5,352 bases of DNA from Sphingomonas bacterium (GTDB lineage Bacteria > Pseudomonadota > Alphaproteobacteria > Sphingomonadales > Sphingomonadaceae), in NCBI RefSeq assembly GCF_903643065.1, contig NZ_CAHJWX010000175.1:1-5352 (forward strand). The letters are read 5' to 3'. The translations under genes were made by a program, and so were the position numbers. Shown in pieces: positions 1 through 5,352 of the stretch. A model generated the notes under the pieces. The model was not told the origin of the DNA. It was given only the letters and a program-made list of their open reading frames with translations, and did not search any database. Every line of letters begins with the position of its first letter. The stretch's first letter is position 1.

Positions 1-858
1 GCGCGGCGGCCGGACGCCGGGCTGCGGACGGTGCGGGCGAGCGCGGCCTGGGCGCCCGCGATCGCCAATGGCAGCCGCATCTCGCTGGTGGTCGGGGATT
101 ATTACATCTTCGGCGAGCGCGACGCGGGCGGCGACATCGCGCAGCTCGTGCGCCGGTTCGACATCAACTCGGCGCGCGACCTGGACGGGCTGATCGCGAC
201 GCAGCCCGCGCGCGCCGGCGTGGATGTCGATCTGGGCCTCGATTATCTGCCGGTCGGCGTCGGCAATGCGCTGCGCCTCGTGACGCCGGTGGTGCGCAGC
301 GACGGCTATGCGCCGATCGGCAACCTTGTCATCCCCGCTTCGCAGCTGACGCCCGAGCAGCTGAAGCTCGTCAACATCGCCTATCTCGGCTATCTGAGCG
401 GGCTTGGCCCCTTGCGCGACCCGATGTTCAGCGGCTCGCGCTTCGCGGTCGGCGGCTCGTATGACGAGATCGTCGACCGGCGCACGGGACGGACCTACAT
501 GGCGGGCACGCATCTCGATCGCGACGATGCGGCGCCGGGGCAGGATTATGCGATCATCTCCTGCTTCCCGGGCGTCACCGGCAATTGGATCACCGTGATC
601 GCCGGCACCCGCGACGCCGCGCTGATGCAGGCGGCCGATTACGCGACGCGCCCCGACGGGCTGGCGGCGGCGACCCGCGCGCTCCGGCCGGGCACCGCGT
701 TCGAGGCGCTGGTGTCGGTGGAAAGCCTGCGCAATGTCGGCCTGAGCGCGCGGCTGGTGGCGCTGTCCCCGCGCGGCGAGACCGACTGGTCGGGCAAGCC
801 GACGCAGCGCTTCCCCGACGAGTTTCACGACGCGCCGGCGCGGTCGGCCGCGCGCTGA
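1..858 (+). CDS. C-terminal part of an unrecognised protein (5' end outside window)
   Basis: The frame is open from the first base and ends at a TGA at 856-858, giving at least 286 residues. A GTG at 31 is the first possible start in the window, but no Shine-Dalgarno precedes it and the frame continues upstream without a stop, so I treat the gene as 5'-truncated. I do not recognise the family. Visible features are a hydrophobic strand leading into GDYYIFGER (about bases 94-120), a segment with PIGNLVIPASQLTP and NIAYLGYLSGLGPLRDPMF, and a later strand-rich part with DYAIISCFPG followed by NWITVIAGTRDAALMQAADY. Alternating strands and helices suggest a soluble alpha/beta fold. There is no membrane segment or signal peptide in the visible part. 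I have a weak impression that such domains occur at the C-terminus of larger sensor or regulator proteins in sphingomonads, but nothing here proves it. The gene faces the leftward operon and shares no promoter with it. Confidence 0.75.
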   Translation, partial: ARRPDAGLRTVRASAAWAPAIANGSRISLVVGDYYIFGERDAGGDIAQLVRRFDINSARDLDGLIATQPARAGVDVDLGLDYLPVGVGNALRLVTPVVRSDGYAPIGNLVIPASQLTPEQLKLVNIAYLGYLSGLGPLRDPMFSGSRFAVGGSYDEIVDRRTGRTYMAGTHLDRDDAAPGQDYAIISCFPGVTGNWITVIAGTRDAALMQAADYATRPDGLAAATRALRPGTAFEALVSVESLRNVGLSARLVALSPRGETDWSGKPTQRFPDEFHDAPARSAAR

Positions 859-866
859 GCGCTCAG
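855..866. repeat. Perfect 12-bp palindrome across two convergent stop codons
   Basis: CTGAGCGCTCAG reads the same on both strands. It contains the TGA stop of the rightward gene (856-858) and, on the other strand, the TGA stop of the HupE-like gene (865-863), with only GCGC between them. There is no T-tract on either side and no loop, so it is not a canonical intrinsic terminator. Two facing TGA stops supply half of the symmetry, so part of it may be chance. Confidence 0.6.
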
Positions 867-2065
867 GCGAAGCTGCGCGCCATGAACCAATAGGAGCCCA
901 CCGCCACCAGCCCGGCCGCGCAGACATCGACCACGATCGGGCGCGGCAGGGTGAGGCGAACGCGGGTGAGGAGGAGCACGAGACCGGTCAGCGCCAGCAC
1001 GATCGTCAGCTGCCCGATCTCCACCCCCACGTTGAAGCCCACCAGTATCTCCGCCAGCTTTTCGGGCGGCAGCTTGCTTTCGAGCAGGTCGGCGGCGAAG
1101 CCGAAGCCGTGGATCAGCCCGAACACGAGCGTCACCACCAGCCGCACCCGCCCGGCGTCACGCAGATGGCCCGACACCATGATGTAGTTCGCCGCGAAGA
1201 TCGCCGAGCCGATCAGCAGCAGCGGCGGCAGCAGGCCGATGCCGAGCAGCCGCAAGCCCGCGACCAGCATCAAGCCGCCACCCGTCCATAGCGCGACCGT
1301 ACCCGGCCGGCCGGAGGCGACCGAGACGTTCTCCGCGCCGATCAGCGCGATCGTCAGCGCGACCAGCGCGTCGATATACTCGGCGTGCGGCCGGATGATG
1401 CCGGTCACCGCCAGCGCCAGCGTCAGGCTGTGGCCGATCGTGAAGCCGGTGACGACGAAGACGAGGTCACGCAGCCGCCGCGAGATCAGCACCAAGCCCA
1501 GCAGGAACGACTGGTGATCGACTCCGGTGAAGATGTGCAGGACGCCCATCAGCACGAAGCGCAGGAACCCGGCGCTTTGCAGGCCGCCGCCCTCGCCCTC
1601 GCCGAGGTCCAGCCCCTGATCGTCGGCGGTGATGAGCTGTTCGGCGAAATCCCCGTCGGGGCGCTGCACCTGCGCGAAGTTGACGTGGGTCGAGACCAGC
1701 TCGAAAAAGGCGTGGTCGACCAGCCGCAGCGAGCGGGGGGACGGACACGCATATTGGAACTCGGCGCGGCGAAAGCCGGGTGCCGCGGCTAGCAGGCGCG
1801 GCGGAGCGGCGAGCTTGCACGGCTTGCCCTCGGCGGTCACGCCCAGCCTGGGGCCGAGATAGGCGACCAGCGCCGCGTCGCCAGGCCGGCCGCCATCCGC
1901 CGTGATCCGCTTGGCCTCCAGGTCGGCGACGCTGAAATTGAGGTGCACCACCGCGCCGTCGATCGTCCAGGCGCTGTGCGACTCGCTGCGGGTATGCGCG
2001 GCGGCGGGGCCGGCCCCGACCAGCGCGCAGGCGAGCAGGACCAGCAACGTCCAGAAACGCGTCAC
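863..2065 (-). CDS. HupE/UreJ-family membrane protein with periplasmic N-terminal domain
   Basis: This is a 400-residue protein of the HupE/UreJ type, a family linked to nickel/cobalt or other metal handling; the substrate here is unknown. Residues 1-23 form a signal peptide ending in GPAAA just before His24. Residues 24 to about 160 are a soluble periplasmic domain with Cys83 and Cys107 as a likely disulfide. From about 165 to 397 follow some seven hydrophobic segments. Conserved polar residues sit inside them: HIFTGVDH (His177, Asp183, His184), FTIGHSLTL (His212), GAEN (Glu245), FGLIHGFGFA (His319) and FNVGVEIGQ (Glu349), which fit a metal path. The GTG start at 2065-2063 overlaps the TGA of the upstream isomerase gene and has GAGGG six bases before it. 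The same frame stays open far upstream, but that extension is low-complexity Arg/Ala-rich and antigenic to no family, being the out-of-frame reading of the isomerase gene. It is the last gene of a three-gene operon. Confidence 0.9.
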   Translation of the reverse strand: MTRFWTLLVLLACALVGAGPAAAHTRSESHSAWTIDGAVVHLNFSVADLEAKRITADGGRPGDAALVAYLGPRLGVTAEGKPCKLAAPPRLLAAAPGFRRAEFQYACPSPRSLRLVDHAFFELVSTHVNFAQVQRPDGDFAEQLITADDQGLDLGEGEGGGLQSAGFLRFVLMGVLHIFTGVDHQSFLLGLVLISRRLRDLVFVVTGFTIGHSLTLALAVTGIIRPHAEYIDALVALTIALIGAENVSVASGRPGTVALWTGGGLMLVAGLRLLGIGLLPPLLLIGSAIFAANYIMVSGHLRDAGRVRLVVTLVFGLIHGFGFAADLLESKLPPEKLAEILVGFNVGVEIGQLTIVLALTGLVLLLTRVRLTLPRPIVVDVCAAGLVAVGSYWFMARSFA

Positions 2066-2973
2066 TGGTAGCCCTCGGCGACCTGGACGTCGGCGCGCTT
2101 GCGCAGGAAGCGATCGTTGGCGGCGGTCAGCGTCTTGCTCTGCGCGTCGATATAGCTGGCGAGTACCTTGTCGCGCGCGGCCGCGAACGGCGCCACCACG
2201 GGCACGACATTCTGTTGCATCACCAGCAGGTGGACGCCGTCCGGCAAGGACACGGGCGGCGACACATCGCCGGGCTTGAGCGCGCGGGCGACCGCGAACA
2301 GCCGGTCGCCCAGGTGCAGGCGCGCGGCGAAGTAGAACTCGTCGCCATCGCCCATGCGCGTCGAGCGCGGCGCGACCCGGTCGGCGGCGAGCGGATCGGC
2401 ACGGGCGGCGCGCAGGCCGGCGATCGCGGCGTCGATCTCGCGCGGCGTGGCGCCGGGATGGAGGAGGTGATCGGCGAGGCGCATGACGCCCTCGCTCTCG
2501 AAGGCCGCATGGTTCCGGTCGTAATAGCGCCGCAGCTCCGTCTCGGTCGGCTGCGCCATCACCGCGTCCGCCGCCGTCTGCGCCTCGACCGCGCCGACCA
2601 GCGCCTGGCGCACCTCGATCGTGTCGGACTGCATCCCCAGCTCGACGCCGCGCTGCACCGCCAGCTCCTCGCGGATCATGTCGTCGAGCGTCTTGCGCTT
2701 TTGCGCCGGCGTCGCCTGGCTCAGCGGCACGTCGTACAAGGCGCGTAGCTGGGCGAGGTAGTCGCTCATCAGGATCGGCACCTGGTTGACCAGCGCCACG
2801 TCCTCGGCCGGGACGGCGGAGGTCCGCGTGCCCTTGGCGGTGAACAGCCCCAGCCCGGCGATCGCGAGGCCGACCAGCGCGCCGATCGCGCACAGGATCA
2901 GTGACCGGCGCGCGCTGGGCCGCGCCAGCGACCAGCTCGGCGCGGTGGCGGCGGGAGTAGCCTCCTCCGTCAC
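2062..2973 (-). CDS. Membrane-anchored SurA/parvulin-like peptidyl-prolyl cis-trans isomerase
   Basis: The 303-residue product resembles periplasmic folding factors of the SurA/PpiD/PrsA kind. Residues 1-23 are a short cytoplasmic tail, 24-46 one membrane helix (an uncleaved anchor), and about 58-155 a helical SurA-N-like chaperone part with VALVNQVPILMSDYLAQL and KRKTLDDMIREELAVQRGVEL. Residues about 160-258 correspond to a parvulin domain: ADHLLH at 167-172 stands where parvulins usually have a xxHILV strand, LKPGDVSPPV at 232-241 matches the usual L..G..S.PV turn, and DGVHLLVM matches the final GxHI strand. The usual GG-LG-F loop is replaced by MGDGDEFYFA, so catalytic activity is uncertain. 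The GTG start (2973-2971) shares GTGA with the TGA of the cytochrome gene. No Shine-Dalgarno precedes it, so translation probably depends on coupling. No other ATG/GTG follows before the membrane helix, which leaves this start as the best choice. A plausible client is the neighbouring cytochrome or HupE-like protein (inference). Confidence 0.85.
   Translation of the reverse strand: MTEEATPAATAPSWSLARPSARRSLILCAIGALVGLAIAGLGLFTAKGTRTSAVPAEDVALVNQVPILMSDYLAQLRALYDVPLSQATPAQKRKTLDDMIREELAVQRGVELGMQSDTIEVRQALVGAVEAQTAADAVMAQPTETELRRYYDRNHAAFESEGVMRLADHLLHPGATPREIDAAIAGLRAARADPLAADRVAPRSTRMGDGDEFYFAARLHLGDRLFAVARALKPGDVSPPVSLPDGVHLLVMQQNVVPVVAPFAAARDKVLASYIDAQSKTLTAANDRFLRKRADVQVAEGYQ
2072..2076 (-). 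promoter_or_regulatory. Ribosome binding site of the HupE-like gene
   Basis: GAGGG on the minus strand lies six bases before the GTG at 2065-2063, inside the last codons of the isomerase gene. It supports this GTG over the much longer open frame. Confidence 0.55.
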
Positions 2974-3722
2974 GGCGCGGGCTGCCGGTCGTGGCGCGCG
3001 AGATGCGCGACGTACACGGCGATCGCGCGCGCCTCGACGGGGGTCAGGACGCGGGCATAGGCGGGGCTCACGCCCGCGCGCCCCTCGCGGAACGTGCGAT
3101 CGAGCGTCGCGGCCGAGCCGCCATAGAGCCACACGTCGTCGAGCAGGTTGGGCGCGCCGATCGCCTCGTTGCCGGCGGCGTCGTTGCCGTGGCAATCATA
3201 GCAGCCGCCGCTGCCCGCATAGACCTTGCCCCCGCGCGCGGCGGCGGCCTGGTCGGTGGCGACGCCGTGCTTAGCGCGGAGGAACTGGATCATGTCGCCG
3301 ATCTGCGCCGGCGTCATCGGCGGAATCGGTTCTGCGCCATAGGGCTTGGCATGGGCATAGGCGGGCATCGCCGCCAGCTGCCAACCGCGCGGATCGCCCG
3401 AGCGGATGCCGTGCAGCACGATCTGCTCGATCTCCGCCACCTGCCCGGTGCCGTACAGGAAGTCGCCGTCGGTCAGGTCGGGCACGCCGCGCGCCTGGTT
3501 GGGGCCGCCGGCGCCATGGCAGGACGCGCAATGCTGGACGAAGCCGTCATGGCCCTGCGCCAGCGCGCTCCGCGCCAGCGCGGGCATATTGAGGATCCGC
3601 TCGGGATCGGCGCGCATCAGCGCCCCGTCCGCCCTTGCCTGCGCCCCCCGGACGAGCGCGACCGTCATCATCACCGCGAACAGCGCCACCACGATCATCC
3701 ATGTCGGCCGCCAACGGGGCAT
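2970..3722 (-). CDS. Dihaem membrane-anchored cytochrome c, CcoP/FixP-like
   Basis: This is a 250-residue c-type cytochrome with two haem-attachment motifs, CASCH (Cys65, Cys68, His69) and CYDCH (Cys174, Cys177, His178). Residues 8-26 are a hydrophobic segment that is either an uncleaved anchor or a signal peptide with a possible cut after ARA (about residue 31). Both haem domains would lie in the periplasm and pass electrons to or from a respiratory partner not seen in this window. The first domain has AAMPAYA with Met119 as likely distal ligand. The second contains APNLLDDVWLYGG (190-202), close to the APNLTD-WLYGG signature of the CcoP/FixP subunit of cbb3 oxidases. However, no CcoN/CcoO gene is visible, so it is a relative and not a proven oxidase subunit. 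In the second domain the expected GVMPA reads GVSPA, and no Met follows His178. The ATG at 3722 has AAGAGGA five bases upstream. It is the first gene of the coupled operon. Confidence 0.92.
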   Translation of the reverse strand: MPRWRPTWMIVVALFAVMMTVALVRGAQARADGALMRADPERILNMPALARSALAQGHDGFVQHCASCHGAGGPNQARGVPDLTDGDFLYGTGQVAEIEQIVLHGIRSGDPRGWQLAAMPAYAHAKPYGAEPIPPMTPAQIGDMIQFLRAKHGVATDQAAAARGGKVYAGSGGCYDCHGNDAAGNEAIGAPNLLDDVWLYGGSAATLDRTFREGRAGVSPAYARVLTPVEARAIAVYVAHLARHDRQPAP

Positions 3723-3727
3723 CCTGA

Positions 3728-3734
3728 TCCTCTT
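3728..3734 (-). promoter_or_regulatory. Ribosome binding site of the cytochrome c gene
   Basis: AAGAGGA on the minus strand, five bases before the ATG at 3722-3720. It is one of the clearest Shine-Dalgarno sequences in the window and fixes the start just before the hydrophobic N-terminus. Confidence 0.65.
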
Positions 3735-3805
3735 CCCGGGCGCACGTCGTCATGACGCGGGCGCCGCCACCGTCGATTGCGGCCACCGCGTCGGCGGAAG
3801 CAACC

Positions 3806-3846
3806 CTGCTACGGTAGCGTACCGTTACAGATGGACTGTAACGTCG
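3806..3846. promoter_or_regulatory. Nested inverted repeats, probable operator upstream of the cytochrome operon
   Basis: The 144-bp gap between the YceI stop and the cytochrome start holds three related half-sites in alternating orientation. They are CTGCTACGGTA on the plus strand (3806-3816), CTGTAACGGTA on the minus strand (3830-3820) and CTGTAACGTCG on the plus strand (3836-3846). The first two form a 25-bp palindrome with a GCG centre and 9 of 11 matching arm positions; its inner ACGGTA/TACCGT arms are perfect. The second and third form a perfect 8-bp inverted repeat CGTTACAG/CTGTAACG around ATGGA (3823-3843). The arrangement suits a dimeric repressor, for example of the TetR type (inference). 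It lies about 85-125 bases before the cytochrome start codon, so it could govern the three-gene operon. No T-run follows either hairpin on the minus strand, so a terminator for the YceI gene is less likely. I see no convincing -35/-10 pair. Confidence 0.55.
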
Positions 3847-3866
3847 GGCGTCGTGATCCGCACGGC

Positions 3867-4478
3867 TCAGCTCGCCGGCTTCTTCTCGAACGCGGCGGTG
3901 ATGTCGAGATCGACTTGGTCGCCCAGCGCGGGCAGGAGATAGGTGATGCCGAAGTCGCTGCGGTTGATGCTGCCCTTCGCCTGGAAGCCGATCGTCGCCG
4001 CCTTGCTGAGCGGGTTGGTGCCGCCGCCGATGAACGTCGCCGCCAGCGATACCGGCTTGGTGACGCCCTTCAGCGTCAGGTTGCCGTCGATCGTCGCGTG
4101 GGTCCCGCTCACCGTCACCTTGGTCGAGATGAAGCTGCCGGTCGGGTATTTGGCGGCGTCCAGCATGTCGGGCGCGGCGATGTGCTTGTTGAGCGCGTCG
4201 ACGGTGGTGACGACGTCGGCGATCGGGAAGCTGATCGTCACCTTGGCGGCGTCAGGCCGCGCGGGGTCGATCGTCAGCGAGCCGGACGCGTTGCCGAACA
4301 GCCCGTGATAGAGGCTGAAGCCGAGATGGTTGATCGTCCAGGCGACCTGGGTGTGGCGGCCGTCGGCGGTGTAGGTGCCGGCGGCCACCGCGCCGACGTT
4401 GGGCGAGCCCGGGATCGGCGCCTGGGCGAGCGCGGGAAGCGCGGCGGCGAGCGACAGGGCGACGATGAGCTTGCGCAT
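3867..4478 (-). CDS. Periplasmic YceI-family protein
   Basis: The 203-residue product has a signal peptide (MRKLIVALSLAAALPALAQA, likely cut after residue 20) and one YceI domain filling the rest. YceI proteins are secreted lipocalin-like beta barrels; a structurally known member binds a polyisoprenoid, and several occur beside cytochromes. Family motifs in order: HTQVAWTINHLGFS..HGLFGNASG (42-66), HIAAPDMLDAAKYPTGSF (99-116), GNLTLKGVTKPV (132-143) and GFQAKGSINRSDFGI (164-178). Length is normal for the family. The ATG at 4478 has GGAG seven bases upstream. The SUMF-fold gene ends 24 bases before it on the same strand, so the two are probably co-transcribed. The ligand cannot be told from sequence; isoprenoid quinone or a similar lipid is a reasonable guess given the cytochrome next door. 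Confidence 0.93.
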   Translation of the reverse strand: MRKLIVALSLAAALPALAQAPIPGSPNVGAVAAGTYTADGRHTQVAWTINHLGFSLYHGLFGNASGSLTIDPARPDAAKVTISFPIADVVTTVDALNKHIAAPDMLDAAKYPTGSFISTKVTVSGTHATIDGNLTLKGVTKPVSLAATFIGGGTNPLSKAATIGFQAKGSINRSDFGITYLLPALGDQVDLDITAAFEKKPAS

Positions 4479-4485
4479 GCGGATA

Positions 4486-4489
4486 CTCC
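4486..4489 (-). promoter_or_regulatory. Ribosome binding site of the YceI gene
   Basis: GGAG on the minus strand, seven bases before the ATG at 4478-4476, within the 24-bp gap after the TAA of the SUMF-fold gene. That gap has no room for a separate promoter and terminator, which supports co-transcription. Confidence 0.55.
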
Positions 4490-4502
4490 GGTAGAAGCTG
4501 GA

Positions 4503-5352
4503 TTACAGGGTGCGCACGAGGCGGAAGCCCTGGGTCACGCTGGCTTGGCCGTTCGGCGCGGCCACGCGGCTGGCACTCGCCAGGCCGGTGTCCGCCCAGG
4601 AGCCGCCGCGCATGACGTGGCGGCGGCAGTCACCGCCGGTTCGCGCCGATCCGTCGGCGGGCACGCCCGCGACGTCGGCGTTCCAGCAATCGGCGGTCCA
4701 TGACGCGACGTTGCCGGCGGTGTCGAACAGCCCGAAGGCGTTGGGCTTGTAGATCCCGACCGAGGCGGTGGCCGGGCTCTTGTCGTGGCAGGCGATCGGC
4801 GCGGGCGACCCGGCGTAGGCGCGCGCATCCTGATCGAACCCGTTGGCGAAGGCGCAGGCGGTTGCCGGATCGTTGCCCCACCAATAGGCGGTGGACGTGC
4901 CGGCGCGGTTCACATACTCATACTCCGCTTCCGAGAGCAGCCGGTAAGCGTGGCCGGTCTTCTTCGACAGCCAGGCCGCGTACGCCGTCGCGGCATCGAA
5001 ACCGATACAGGTCGCCGGCAGGCGCGGGGTCTCGACGAAGCCGGGATCGTGCCAGTCACGGCTCGGCCGCGCGGCGAAGCGGCCGTCCTCGAAGGTGACG
5101 CAGGGCCCGCTCGCCCGATAGCCGGTAGCGGCGGCGAATTGCGCGAACTCGCCATAGACGATCGGGAACATGCTGACCGCGAACGGGGCGGCGATCCGCA
5201 CCCGGCGCGACGCCGCGCGCGTGCCTATCGTGAACTCGCCCGCCGGCACCACCACCATGCGCGGCGCCACCGGATCGTCCAGGATCACGATCGGCTGGTC
5301 GCTCGCGCGCCAGATCACCGGCGCGGCGTCGGGGGAGGCGAGCGCCGGCGCG
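4503..5352 (-). CDS. SUMF1/FGE-fold protein without catalytic cysteines, 5'-truncated, probably exported
   Basis: The frame runs from a TAA at 4505-4503 to the right edge. A GTG at 5318 could start a 271-residue protein, but upstream of it the frame stays open and reads APALASPDAAP, which looks like the end of a signal peptide (ALA cut site), so the true start probably lies outside. Numbered from that GTG, the fold's landmarks are MVVVPAGEFTIG (21-32), GFDAATAYAAWLSKKTG (106-122), YRLLSEAEYEYVNRAG (125-140), WWGN (146-149), NAFGLFDTAGNVASWTADCW (193-212) and RGGSW (237-241) with a final QGFRLVR. In true formylglycine-generating enzymes the stretch after RGGS carries two catalytic cysteines; here it reads ADTGLASASRVA, with none. 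Six cysteines elsewhere (73, 104, 155, 177, 211, 231) fit disulfides in a periplasmic protein. It is therefore not expected to modify sulfatases. SUMF-domain accessory proteins such as NirV, found beside copper nitrite reductase, are the nearest known analogy. Confidence 0.88.
   Translation of the reverse strand, partial: APALASPDAAPVIWRASDQPIVILDDPVAPRMVVVPAGEFTIGTRAASRRVRIAAPFAVSMFPIVYGEFAQFAAATGYRASGPCVTFEDGRFAARPSRDWHDPGFVETPRLPATCIGFDAATAYAAWLSKKTGHAYRLLSEAEYEYVNRAGTSTAYWWGNDPATACAFANGFDQDARAYAGSPAPIACHDKSPATASVGIYKPNAFGLFDTAGNVASWTADCWNADVAGVPADGSARTGGDCRRHVMRGGSWADTGLASASRVAAPNGQASVTQGFRLVRTL

Noticed and set aside
2066..2893. Possible 276-residue N-terminal extension of the HupE-like protein
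   Set aside because: The extension is an out-of-frame reading of the isomerase gene, dominated by Arg, Gly and Ala. A signal peptide begins exactly at the GTG at 2065, which has a ribosome binding site.
2974..3195. Possible upstream extension of the isomerase frame into the cytochrome gene
   Set aside because: The extra residues are Arg-rich and out of frame with the cytochrome. The GTG at 2973 gives a short tail followed by a membrane helix, as expected for this protein type.
2970..3722. Annotation as the CcoP subunit of a cbb3 oxidase
   Set aside because: The haem domains resemble CcoP, but the neighbours are an isomerase and a HupE-like protein, no ccoN/ccoO/ccoQ is in view, and the second haem's Met ligand is missing.
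2991..3755. Rightward open frame of 254 codons opposite the cytochrome gene
   Set aside because: It is the antisense of a gene with two haem motifs. Its protein has no recognisable motif and no ribosome binding site of note.
3823..3843. Hairpin CGTTACAG/CTGTAACG as an intrinsic terminator for the YceI gene
   Set aside because: The stem is only moderately GC-rich and no run of T follows it on the minus strand. Its shared half-site with the neighbouring palindrome fits an operator better.
3777..4703. Long rightward open frame (308 codons) opposite the YceI and SUMF-fold genes
   Set aside because: The translation is Arg/Gly/Ala/Val-rich with no family motifs. It lies antisense to two genes with clear domain signatures, as expected from high-GC coding sequence.
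4503..5318. Annotation as a true formylglycine-generating enzyme activating sulfatases
   Set aside because: The two active-site cysteines are absent and no sulfatase gene is visible.

Overview
The window is very GC-rich (roughly 70% by eye), has almost no intergenic space and uses GTG starts freely. Together with the style of the proteins, this suggests an alphaproteobacterium, most likely of the Sphingomonas group. The taxonomy is inference; there is no rRNA or other marker here.

Layout: bases 1-858 hold the 3' part of a rightward gene of unknown function that enters from the left edge. It converges, with only 4 bp between stop codons, on a block of five leftward genes. Read in the direction of transcription (right to left), these are: a 5'-truncated, probably exported SUMF1/formylglycine-generating-enzyme-fold protein (4503 to the right edge); a periplasmic YceI-family protein (3867-4478); a 144-bp gap with nested inverted repeats that look like an operator (3806-3846); a membrane-anchored dihaem cytochrome c resembling the CcoP/FixP subunit (2970-3722); a membrane-anchored SurA/parvulin-like peptidyl-prolyl isomerase (2062-2973); and a HupE/UreJ-family membrane protein with a periplasmic N-terminal domain (863-2065).

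The last three genes are joined by two identical 4-base GTGA overlaps, so they form one translationally coupled operon. The SUMF-fold and YceI genes form an upstream pair separated by 24 bp. All five leftward products appear to be exported or membrane proteins, so the locus builds something in the periplasm or inner membrane. It probably combines electron transfer (cytochrome), folding assistance (isomerase) and metal handling (HupE-like). The SUMF-fold protein lacks the active-site cysteines of true formylglycine-generating enzymes. It is closer in character to the SUMF-domain accessory proteins known near copper nitrite reductases (NirV type). Whether a copper or other respiratory enzyme lies beyond the right edge cannot be seen.

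Points worth a second look: the nested operator-like repeats; the second haem domain of the cytochrome, which lacks its expected methionine ligand; the missing catalytic cysteines in the SUMF-fold protein; a histidine that may become the mature N-terminus of the HupE-like protein; and a perfect palindrome spanning the two convergent stop codons.
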